A stretch of 41,404 bases of DNA, taken from NCBI GenBank assembly GCA_017642335.1, contig JAGCPF010000018.1, positions 1 through 41,404 of the forward strand, read 5' to 3'. Positions 1 to 5,767 of the stretch are shown here, in pieces. Numbering within the stretch: position 1 is the stretch's first letter; every line of letters begins with the position of its first letter. The notes under the pieces are model-generated. The model saw only the letters and a list, made by a program, of their open reading frames with translations. It did no database searches and was not told the DNA's origin. The translations under genes and the position numbers were made by a program. This DNA is from Fibrobacter sp. Lineage in GTDB: Bacteria; Fibrobacterota; Fibrobacteria; Fibrobacterales; Fibrobacteraceae.

Positions 1-891
1 GTCGTCGTTCATGATGTTGATCATCGGGAGCTTGTGGCGGAGCCCTGTCGCATAGTCGTTGGGGTCATGGGCCGGAGTCACCTTCACGGAACCCGTACCG
101 AAATCCTTGTCCACCAAGATGGCGTCGGCAATCACCGGGATTTCGCGGTCCACGAACGGCACCTTCAAGGTCTTGCCGATGAACTGCGCATAGCGTTCGT
201 CGTTGGGGTGCACGGCGAGGGCGGTATCGCCCATAATCGTTTCAGGACGGGTGGTCGAAACGGGGATGAATCCCGAGCCGTCAGCCAGGGGGTACTTGAA
301 CGTCCAGAAGTGGCCCTTGACGGTCTCGTAGTAGATTTCGTCGTCGGCGACGGCGGTCTGGAGCTTGGTATCCCAGTTCACCAGGCGCTTGCCGCGGTAA
401 ATGAGGCCCTTCTTGAAAAGGTTGAAGAAAGCGTGGCGCACGGCCTTGGCGCAGACCGGGTCCAGCGTGAAGCGCTGACGGCTCCAGTCGCAGCTGACGC
501 CCAGGCTCTTGAGCTGCTTGGTGATACGGGCTTCGTATTCGTCCTTCCATTTCCAGATACGTTCCACCAGGGCGTCGCGGCCAATGTCGTGGCGGGTCTT
601 GTGTTCGTCCTGGAAAAGGCGCTTTTCGACGACTGCCTGCGTGGCGATACCCGCGTGGTCCGTACCCGGAATCCACAGCGTGTCGCGGCCCGTCTTGCGG
701 CGGTAGCGTACCAAAATATCCTGAAGCGTATCGTTGAGTGCGTGTCCCAGATGGAGCGCGCCGGTAACGTTCGGGGGCGGAATCACGACCGAGAACGGTT
801 CGCCCTTTCCGCTGGGTGCAAAACTGTTTTTTTCTGCCCAGGCGCTGTGCCAACGGGCTTCCACATCTTTAGCGTTATAACGAGTTTCCAT
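1..891 (-). CDS. valS: Valine--tRNA ligase, N-terminal part (cut by window edge)
   Basis: Charges tRNA-Val with valine in the cytoplasm. The reading frame is open from the ATG at 891 down to base 1, giving the first 297 residues; the C-terminal two thirds, including KMSKS and the anticodon-binding domain, lie outside the window. The class I HIGH signature is seen as PPNVTGALHLGHAL, with HLGH at residues 47-50, preceded by the N-terminal start METRYNAKDVEARWHSAW that is typical of ValRS. The part after about residue 190 enters the editing domain (STTRPETIMGDTAVAVHP). There is no Shine-Dalgarno sequence before the ATG; a -10-like TAAATTTG lies only 8 nt upstream, so the mRNA may be leaderless. 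It is divergent from the flavin-barrel gene at 996. Confidence 0.97.
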   Translation of the reverse strand, partial: METRYNAKDVEARWHSAWAEKNSFAPSGKGEPFSVVIPPPNVTGALHLGHALNDTLQDILVRYRRKTGRDTLWIPGTDHAGIATQAVVEKRLFQDEHKTRHDIGRDALVERIWKWKDEYEARITKQLKSLGVSCDWSRQRFTLDPVCAKAVRHAFFNLFKKGLIYRGKRLVNWDTKLQTAVADDEIYYETVKGHFWTFKYPLADGSGFIPVSTTRPETIMGDTALAVHPNDERYAQFIGKTLKVPFVDREIPVIADAILVDKDFGTGSVKVTPAHDPNDYATGLRHKLPMINIMNDD

Positions 892-899
892 AGTGACGG

Positions 900-930
900 C
901 AAATTTAGAAAAAAACGAAGGTTATGGCAA
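900..930 (-). promoter_or_regulatory. Predicted valS promoter (leaderless)
   Basis: On the minus strand, TTGCCA (930-925), a 17-nt spacer and TAAATT followed by TG (907-900). The predicted start point is near 895, leaving only about 4 nt before the valS ATG at 891. TAAATTTG also fits the Bacteroidetes-type TAnnTTTG box, with a TTTG about 20 nt upstream of it. Confidence 0.55.
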
Positions 931-939
931 AAGTGTTTA

Positions 940-947
940 TATATTTT
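940..947 (+). promoter_or_regulatory. -10-like box upstream of the flavin-barrel gene
   Basis: TATATTTT lies 49 nt before the chosen ATG at 996. No convincing -35 hexamer is visible. It sits back to back with the valS promoter. Confidence 0.35.
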
Positions 948-995
948 CCAGGGGATTCATCCCCGCAAAGCACTAAAACCTGTGGAATAGGAAAT

Positions 996-1508
996 ATGCG
1001 ACGCAAAGACCGCGAAATCAAGGAATTTGACGAAATTATTGACGTGCTTAGTCGGTGCAAGGTCCTGCATCTGGCTTTGATCAGCGACGGTAAACCCTAT
1101 GCCGTGCCGGTCAACTTCGGGCCCGCCGTAAGTGAATGCGACGGCCAAAAGAAACTCGCTCTGTATTTCCACGGGGCAGGCGAGGGCAAGAAACTCGATG
1201 CCATCAAGGCAAACCCGCAAGTGAGCTTTTGCGCAGAAACCTCCGTCGAAGCTAGCGGCCCGCAAGACGCGAATGCGGACGCCTGCAAATGGACCTGCTT
1301 CTACGAAAGCGTCATCGGATTTGGAACGGCCGCGCTCGTAGAGGATTCAAAGGAACGCACCGCCGGGCTTGATACCATCATGCTCCACAATGGCTACAAG
1401 ATTCCCTTCGGAGTCAAAACCATCGCCTACAGCGCTATGGCCCTCGCGCGCACCGCCGTCGTCAAGATTGACGTTTCTGAAATCACCGGGAAACGGCACT
1501 TGAAGTGA
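996..1508 (+). CDS. Pyridoxamine 5'-phosphate oxidase-like flavin split-barrel protein (NimA-like)
   Basis: A 170-residue cytoplasmic protein of the FMN-binding split beta-barrel superfamily, closest in pattern to the NimA/PPOX-like group. The start MRRKDREIKEFDEIIDVL, then CKVLHLALISDGKPYAVPV and FGPA, is the usual N-terminal strand-helix pattern; LALYFHGAGEGKKLDAIKANP and VSFCAET follow as the flavin-facing strands, and the C-terminal half has ESVIGFGTAALVED. The ATG at 996 is preferred because homologues begin at this point; an in-frame ATG at 924 would add 24 residues without family character. The substrate cannot be read from sequence; members reduce nitro compounds, bind heme or have unknown flavin chemistry. 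It stands alone, with an unrelated AT-rich gene 31 bp downstream. Confidence 0.8.
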   Translation: MRRKDREIKEFDEIIDVLSRCKVLHLALISDGKPYAVPVNFGPAVSECDGQKKLALYFHGAGEGKKLDAIKANPQVSFCAETSVEASGPQDANADACKWTCFYESVIGFGTAALVEDSKERTAGLDTIMLHNGYKIPFGVKTIAYSAMALARTAVVKIDVSEITGKRHLK

Positions 1509-1539
1509 GTTGTGAAGACTTGAAAAGCAGGTTTTACCT

Positions 1540-2232
1540 ATGATATCCAAGAAAGATTTTGAAAGACTAAAAAAGTATCAGGACACTTCTAGTTGGTGCG
1601 TTTGGGAAAAATGGAATAAAGACGATAAAGAGTATACGAGCAATCTTTATGGTAAAGAGAAATATATGGCGTGGGCTGAAGACGAGGATGGTCTAATAAA
1701 AAAAATAAAGACCTCTTGTATTTTTGTGGCTTTAAACGCTAGTGGTACTGATGATGGCGAAGAGAATGTTCCTTGGAGTAATTTTCATTCTGGTAAAAAT
1801 GATTATGTGTTGCGTTTTGCTTTATGGGACGACTACTATGGATCCTATATTACGGATATAATCAAGTATAAGGATGTAAAAAAGGAAAGAAGATACAAGG
1901 AAACAAATTCATCGGCCGTTAGGAAATATATCAAAGAAAATCCTGCATTGTTGCGTGATAATATCCAAGTTTTAAAAGATGAAATCAATATACTAAAGGA
2001 TGTTAAAATTATAATAGCTTTGGGAAGAGATGCGTATGATTTTTTAAGAAAAGCGCAAAATGACAAATGGTTGTCTGAAAACATAAAAATTGTATATATG
2101 CTCCATTATTCCTACAGATTTGTCAAAGGGTATTATAAGAAAAAGGAATATGGTAATCCTCAAAACATCTCTCGAGCAGAATGTTATAAACGAATCTTTA
2201 TGGAACAACTCAAGGAACAAGGGCTTAAATAA
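1540..2232 (+). CDS. Uracil-DNA glycosylase-superfamily-like protein, AT-rich, probably acquired
   Basis: A 230-residue soluble protein without signal peptide or membrane segment. The order IFVALNASG (about residues 60-69), VPWSNFHSG, YITDIIKY, a later strand-turn IIALGRDAYDFLRK (about 157-170) and MLHYSYRF (about 187-194) resembles the uracil-DNA glycosylase fold, where an early glycine/asparagine loop and a late histidine-containing loop form the active site. This is fold-level pattern matching only, and catalytic activity is not shown. Base composition is about one third G+C by eye, far below the flanking genes, and codon use is AT-biased, pointing to horizontal transfer. It converges on the toxin-antitoxin pair with 16 bp between the stop codons. 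Confidence 0.4.
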   Translation: MISKKDFERLKKYQDTSSWCVWEKWNKDDKEYTSNLYGKEKYMAWAEDEDGLIKKIKTSCIFVALNASGTDDGEENVPWSNFHSGKNDYVLRFALWDDYYGSYITDIIKYKDVKKERRYKETNSSAVRKYIKENPALLRDNIQVLKDEINILKDVKIIIALGRDAYDFLRKAQNDKWLSENIKIVYMLHYSYRFVKGYYKKKEYGNPQNISRAECYKRIFMEQLKEQGLK

Positions 2233-2248
2233 GATTGATCTTTTTCCC

Positions 2249-2605
2249 TTAGACCTTATACACCCTACGCTTTTCAGCGACGGCACATGGCATGGGACCT
2301 CGCTTACGTCTAAATTTGACTTTGGGGACCAGGTGCATTTGAATTCCCAAGGCTGCCAGGACTTTGAATACCGTTTCGAATCGCGGATGCGCCTTTTCGT
2401 CGAGGGCTTTGTAGAGACTTTCTCGACCGAGACCGGATGTTTCGGCGATTTTCGCCATCCCCTTGCTGCGGGCGACATGCCCGATAGCCCTCAGTAACAA
2501 GGCAGGGTCGTTTTCTTGGCAAATCAAATTGAGATACTCGGCAACCATTTCCTCGCTGTCGAGATATTCTGCGATGTCTAAATGTGCAATTTCATTTTTT
2601 TTCAT
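2249..2605 (-). CDS. HTH antitoxin of a HigBA-like toxin-antitoxin module
   Basis: A 118-residue predicted DNA-binding antitoxin. After an N-terminal stretch (MKKNEIAHLDIAEYL) comes a helix-turn-helix of the lambda-repressor type: LLRAIGHVARSKGMAKIAE, TSGLGRESLYKAL, then FETVFKVLAALGIQM. This arrangement matches the addiction-module antidote family paired with short RelE/HigB-like toxins (TIGR02684/COG3636 type). The basic C-terminal tail (KVKFRRKRGPM) may contact DNA or the toxin. Its ATG lies inside the end of the toxin gene (14-bp overlap), with an AAGGA ribosome site 6 nt upstream also within the toxin gene, so translation is coupled. Such antitoxins normally neutralise the toxin and autorepress the operon. 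Confidence 0.85.
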   Translation of the reverse strand: MKKNEIAHLDIAEYLDSEEMVAEYLNLICQENDPALLLRAIGHVARSKGMAKIAETSGLGRESLYKALDEKAHPRFETVFKVLAALGIQMHLVPKVKFRRKRGPMPCAVAEKRRVYKV

Positions 2606-2894
2606 TTTTTATTCCTTGCCAAATGTTTTTTGCCTTTACGATGTCTTGGTCCTGCGAGGATTTGTCGCCTCCAATTAGAAGTATTACAATGGTTTCGCCG
2701 TCTTTTGCAAAATAAAGCCTATAGCCTGGTCCATAATTGATGCGCATCTCTAAAACGCCGTTTCCGACAGATTTAAAATCGCCTAGATTTCCTCCTTCGA
2801 CTTGGGTCAGTCGAGAAAGAACATGGGCTTTTGCGCGAAAATCTCGTAATTTTTGCATCCATTTTTGAAACTCAGGTGTCTGGTTTACAATCAT
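2592..2894 (-). CDS. RelE/HigB-like toxin (Gp49 family)
   Basis: A 100-residue small basic protein of the RelE/ParE superfamily, predicted to be a ribosome-dependent mRNA interferase by family. The pattern TPEFQKWMQKLRDFRAKAHVL, then LGDFKSVGNGVLEMRINYGPGYR, LYFAKDGETIVILLIGGDKSSQ and DIVKAKNIWQ is that of the TIGR02683/COG3657 addiction-module killer family; the central RINYGPGYRLYF strand carries the conserved arginine and tyrosine. The ATG at 2894 is chosen because homologues start with MIVNQTPEF; a GGAG lies 7 nt upstream. It is the first gene of the operon (toxin before antitoxin, as in higBA) and sits beside an AT-rich gene, consistent with a mobile origin. Confidence 0.88.
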   Translation of the reverse strand: MIVNQTPEFQKWMQKLRDFRAKAHVLSRLTQVEGGNLGDFKSVGNGVLEMRINYGPGYRLYFAKDGETIVILLIGGDKSSQDQDIVKAKNIWQGIKNEKK

Positions 2895-2906
2895 CCTGCT
2901 TCTCCA

Positions 2907-2935
2907 AATGTATCTAATCAGATACAAGTTGTCAA
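2907..2935 (-). promoter_or_regulatory. Toxin-antitoxin promoter with embedded operator
   Basis: On the minus strand a perfect TTGACA (2935-2930), a 17-nt spacer and TACATT followed by TG (2912-2905) form a strong promoter. Within it lies a palindrome with 7-bp perfect arms, TGTATCT and AGATACA (2909-2915 and 2920-2926, 4-nt spacer), overlapping the -10 box. This is a natural site for autorepression by the HTH antitoxin. The predicted start is about 2900, only about 6 nt before the toxin ATG. Confidence 0.75.
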
Positions 2936-2956
2936 GAGGTTAAATGAGTTCTTTGA

Positions 2957-2979
2957 ATCAAGGTCAAATTGACCTTGAT
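2957..2979. repeat. Perfect 23-bp palindrome
   Basis: Arms ATCAAGGTCAA and TTGACCTTGAT (11 bp each, no mismatch) flank a single central A. It is not followed by a T-run on either strand, so it is more like a protein-binding site than a terminator. It starts 22 bp upstream of the -35 of the toxin-antitoxin promoter. Its sequence differs from the operator at 2909-2926. Confidence 0.8.
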
Positions 2980-3198
2980 GGCTCTGCGGATATTTGGGAA
3001 TTTGCTCGGCGCTAATCGGCTGTCACGTTCTTCATTTTACGCTCCTGCCCGCAAACATGCTTGAAATTGCGGGTCTTAAACATTATTTCTGTACGTTTGT
3101 GCACTAAATATAAATTGAAGGAGATGGGCTGTCAATAGGTTTTCTGAAAAAAAAATCCTGATCGTGAAAAATGACATTTTATGACAGTTGTTCGGACT

Positions 3199-3206
3199 TA
3201 TATTTA
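3199..3206 (+). promoter_or_regulatory. -10 box of the SIMPL gene
   Basis: TATATTTA lies 38 nt before the ATG; the predicted start near 3211 would give a 26-nt leader containing GGAGG. The -35 region is weak. Confidence 0.4.
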
Positions 3207-3236
3207 GAAGAGGAAAAATATAACCGGAGGTGTGTT

Positions 3237-3884
3237 ATGGAACAGAAAACTATTCGCGTCATGGGCGTCGGCAACGTCAAAGTCGCTCCCGATACGACAA
3301 GGCTTCGCTTTAGCGTGGATTCCCTGCACAAGGATTACGAAACTGCGTATGCCGAGGCCGCGGTGGGGAATAAGGAATTGCGGAAGGCTCTTGAAAAAAT
3401 GCGGCTCCCGAAAGATTCCCTCAAGACATCGGACTTTTCGATAACCAAGGAAACGGAGTGGAAACGCAAAGAAGAAAAATGGGTGTTTGTCGGCTTTAAA
3501 CTCCGGCAGACCTTGGCCATCGAGCTACCGCTCGATAGCGTCATCACGTCAAAGGTTATGTCCGCATTGGGTGCGGCCTGGCCCGAACTCGAAGTGAAGA
3601 TCTCCTTTGTCAAGAAGGATACGCACGACGTCAAGCTGCAAATTCTGGAATCGGCCGTAAAGGACGCTCGCGAAAAGGCTGAGGTCATTGCCAGTACGCT
3701 CGGCCACAAGTTGGGCGGTATAGTCAATGTCGATTACTCGAAACGCCGCTTGGACATTCACGTTCACGAAGAAGATCTTTGCTGCTGTGCAATGGAAGCC
3801 CCCCAAAGTGACGGTTCCATTGACTACACCCCGGACGACATCGAAGCAGGCGACACCATAGAAACCGTGTGGTATTTGGAGTAG
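3237..3884 (+). CDS. SIMPL-domain (DUF541) protein without signal peptide
   Basis: A 215-residue protein of the SIMPL/DUF541 family (PF04402 type). The N-terminus IRVMGVGNVKVAPDTTRL is the family's first strand, followed by the long helix ETAYAEAAVGNKELRKAL, the TSDFSITKETEW strand and, later, DAREKAEVIASTLGHKLG, the conserved C-terminal helix. Family members assemble into oligomeric rings and are usually exported; here translation starts directly at MEQKTIRVMG after a strong GGAGG (3226-3230, 6-nt spacing) with no signal peptide, so this one should be cytoplasmic. The tail has a Cys cluster (EEDLCCCAMEA) that could bind metal. Two unknown genes follow at 23 and 3 bp spacing and are probably cotranscribed. 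Confidence 0.85.
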   Translation: MEQKTIRVMGVGNVKVAPDTTRLRFSVDSLHKDYETAYAEAAVGNKELRKALEKMRLPKDSLKTSDFSITKETEWKRKEEKWVFVGFKLRQTLAIELPLDSVITSKVMSALGAAWPELEVKISFVKKDTHDVKLQILESAVKDAREKAEVIASTLGHKLGGIVNVDYSKRRLDIHVHEEDLCCCAMEAPQSDGSIDYTPDDIEAGDTIETVWYLE

Positions 3885-3907
3885 GGAAAAGTAGAAAGGA
3901 GGCTCCT

Positions 3908-4282
3908 ATGCCGGTTGTTGATAACGTAAAGACTTTCGTCGAAAAATGGGGCGCCCTGTTGGACGAAATCGATGCTGATGAAACTCGTGCCAAGGTTTAC
4001 GCTTTTATAGACGATCTGCAGTTTCCGAAGGATTGCGAGAGTCTTGGCTTTGATATGGATTGTTTTAACAGTTTTAATGCAAAATATAATTACAACCCTG
4101 CGAAACATTCTAAAAAGAGGTTTGAAAAACTGGTTGCCAATTGCGATGATTTCTGTATATTGGGTAACGCAATTTTTAGCCAGTGGCGCAATTATAACCA
4201 CTGGTCATACGATGTAAAGGCTGAGTTTGAAACACGATGGTTTAGGATTGCTTTTAAAAGACTTTTAGAATTGGCGGGTTAG
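3908..4282 (+). CDS. Hypothetical protein, 124 aa
   Basis: I do not recognise the family. The ATG at 3908 is preceded by AGGAGG (3897-3902) at 5-nt spacing, which decides the start over an upstream in-frame codon. The protein is acidic at the N-terminus (FVEKWGALLDEIDADETRAK) and helical, with an aromatic-rich second half (FSQWRNYNHWSYDVKAEFETR, about residues 92-112) and several Cys (FPKDCESLG, NCDDFC). No signal peptide or membrane segment. It lies 23 bp after the SIMPL gene and 3 bp before the next gene, so it belongs to a three-gene unit. Function unknown. Confidence 0.75.
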   Translation: MPVVDNVKTFVEKWGALLDEIDADETRAKVYAFIDDLQFPKDCESLGFDMDCFNSFNAKYNYNPAKHSKKRFEKLVANCDDFCILGNAIFSQWRNYNHWSYDVKAEFETRWFRIAFKRLLELAG

Positions 4283-4285
4283 CAT

Positions 4286-4600
4286 ATGACTGCACAGGAA
4301 TTGATGAAACTCTTTAAATATTACAAGGGCGAAGCCGAGAATCCTTTTGTTCAAAAGGATGAGAATGCTGCACTATGGTGGGGTGGCGAAGAACTGATTT
4401 TCAAACAGCAGGAACATGATCCCGAATTTTGGGACAGATTAGAAAAAAAGTATGATGAGGCCCTGAAGGAAGGGTGGTGCTCTGGTTTGCTAGTGGATAC
4501 CAGCGTGCCAAAGGAAAAAAGAGTTATCGTGCATTACCTTGATCTTTGGCACGGCAAATGGTTCCCTTACGATTCCTGGGATGTCATCAAGAAATATTGA
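4286..4600 (+). CDS. Hypothetical protein, 104 aa
   Basis: A small cytoplasmic protein I cannot assign. It is rich in Trp and acidic residues: NAALWWGGEELIFKQQ, PEFWDRLEKKYDEALKEGW, then strands GLLVDTSVP and VIVHYLDLWHGKWFPYD. The pattern suggests a compact alpha/beta fold. It starts 3 bp after the preceding stop, without a strong ribosome site of its own, so it is probably translationally coupled. It converges on the lipoprotein gene at 4617 with only 16 bp between the stop codons. Confidence 0.7.
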   Translation: MTAQELMKLFKYYKGEAENPFVQKDENAALWWGGEELIFKQQEHDPEFWDRLEKKYDEALKEGWCSGLLVDTSVPKEKRVIVHYLDLWHGKWFPYDSWDVIKKY

Positions 4601-4616
4601 AAAAAGGTGGATGACG

Positions 4617-5654
4617 CTACTCGTCCTTGCCTAGACATTCGTCGACTTGCTTCTTGACAAATGCCTCGTTGGAATCGAGTTTTGCCTGGTAGCGCGGGTT
4701 CACGATGGTGTCCCCGTCGCATATCTGCTTTGTGGCGACGGACCCAATGAAGGTTGCTTCTTTTGTGCTGACGCTATCCAAGCAGGCATTCTTCGCTTCG
4801 ACTTCATCTTCGCTCAATGTTGCCTTGACGCTGTCGATGATGGCTTTTTTGTTGTCGTTATAAGCGCGTCCTACTTGGCTGTTGGTGTAAAAATCGTCTT
4901 TCGTGCAAAGCGGTGTCGGTAGTTCCGCACTGCTGCTGGACTCCGCTTCGCTGCTGCTAGATTCTGGATTGTTGTCGGAATCGCCAATGTATTTTTTGAA
5001 ATATTCTTCCAAGGTGTAAATGTACTTGCTGTCCTGTAGAAATTCGCCACGGTGGTTGATGGAATCTCTTGTTATGAAACTATTTTCGACCGAATCGTGA
5101 ACGGCGTACGACTGATTGTTCGAACATTGGTATGAAAACATCATTTCGGGCCTGACGCAGCTGGGAGTGAGCGGCTCTGGAGTCCCATAGAGGGGCCCAT
5201 CAAGAATTACAAGCGTGGTTTCCAGAGTGTCTTCGATGGCGCTTAGTTCTTCTAGGGTCCGCGTCGTATTGTATTTCAATAGCTCCTGGAGTTCGTATGC
5301 GTCGGGCTTTGAAGGCTCGGAAGGCTCTTTGTCGTCGGTGTAATATAGAAGGCAGCCCATCCTGCCGGAAGTGCGCCCCGTTTTTTTGCAGGAGACTGTC
5401 GTGTCGCTAGCTAGTTTGAGTATGGGCTCTTGGTATGAACTTGATGATATTTCACTTGAACTGCTTGCGGGGGCGTTGCCGTCTATGCTAGCTTCCGAGC
5501 TTGAAGTGGCTGCGCTTTCTTGGATGTCGGCGCTTGCTGCGCTGTTTGGATCGCTTGCGACGTAAATGGGGCCGTCGCTGTCACCGCCGCAGTTCGCCCA
5601 GAAGAGTGCTGTCGATGTGAGCAAGAACTTTTTCCAGTGCTTACGGATGTTCAT
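4617..5654 (-). CDS. Ser-rich lipoprotein A, paralogue of the gene at 8609
   Basis: A 345-residue secreted protein, predicted lipoprotein. The start MNIRKHWKKFLLTSTALFWA is a signal peptide followed by NC (Cys22); Asn at -1 is unusual for a lipobox, while the paralogue has a canonical Ser. Low-complexity Ser linkers (EISSSS, ESSSSEAESSSS) separate a conserved mid domain with Cys pairs (TVSCKKTG, PSCVRPEM, FSYQCSNN) from a C-terminal domain (PLCTKDDF, AIIDSVKAT, KNACLDS, QICDGDTIVNPRYQAKLDSN). The last motif is nearly identical in the paralogue. It is downstream of the chitinase/DUF4832 pair with its own promoter region (113 bp) and a GGAGG ribosome site. Role unknown; probably surface binding or assembly connected with the enzymes. 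Confidence 0.85.
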   Translation of the reverse strand: MNIRKHWKKFLLTSTALFWANCGGDSDGPIYVASDPNSAASADIQESAATSSSEASIDGNAPASSSSEISSSSYQEPILKLASDTTVSCKKTGRTSGRMGCLLYYTDDKEPSEPSKPDAYELQELLKYNTTRTLEELSAIEDTLETTLVILDGPLYGTPEPLTPSCVRPEMMFSYQCSNNQSYAVHDSVENSFITRDSINHRGEFLQDSKYIYTLEEYFKKYIGDSDNNPESSSSEAESSSSAELPTPLCTKDDFYTNSQVGRAYNDNKKAIIDSVKATLSEDEVEAKNACLDSVSTKEATFIGSVATKQICDGDTIVNPRYQAKLDSNEAFVKKQVDECLGKDE

Positions 5655-5668
5655 TGTGCCTCCAAACG

Positions 5669-5693
5669 GGATGTATTATTCCTTGATACATCC
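5669..5693. promoter_or_regulatory. Inverted repeat in the leader of lipoprotein A
   Basis: GGATGTAT and ATACATCC (8-bp perfect arms, 9-nt loop) lie just upstream of the GGAGG of the 4617-5654 gene. It overlaps the predicted start site (-10-like TATTTT at 5699-5694, start near 5687), so it may be an operator or an mRNA hairpin. Confidence 0.5.
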
Positions 5694-5743
5694 AAAATAT
5701 CTTTTTCCCCCATTATTACGGATAAAGAAATTGATTTTCCGTT

Positions 5744-5757
5744 GACAATTTGTACAA
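5744..5757 (-). promoter_or_regulatory. Shared upstream element, copy 1
   Basis: On the minus strand TTGTACAAATTGTC, beginning with the 8-bp palindrome TTGTACAA. The identical 14-mer lies at 9686-9699. Its near edge is 90 nt from the lipoprotein A start (88 nt for copy 2) and about 57-70 nt upstream of the predicted transcription start, where an activator would bind. Confidence 0.65.
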
Positions 5758-5767
5758 TGGGATTTTT

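Larger units (their letters stand above)
2895..3236. other. Intergenic region between the toxin-antitoxin module and the SIMPL gene
   Basis: 342 bases without a supported gene. It holds the toxin-antitoxin promoter/operator, the perfect palindrome at 2957-2979 and the -10 box of the SIMPL gene near 3199. I see no open reading frame, RNA or repeat that I can name in 2980-3190. Confidence 0.6.

Noticed and set aside
34..990. 318-residue plus-strand frame at the left edge
   Set aside because: It is the complement of valS, whose HIGH motif and start are clear on the minus strand.
2044..2497. Frames overlapping the end of the UDG-like gene and the antitoxin on both strands
   Set aside because: They cross the stop codons of two better-supported convergent genes and have no recognisable domains.
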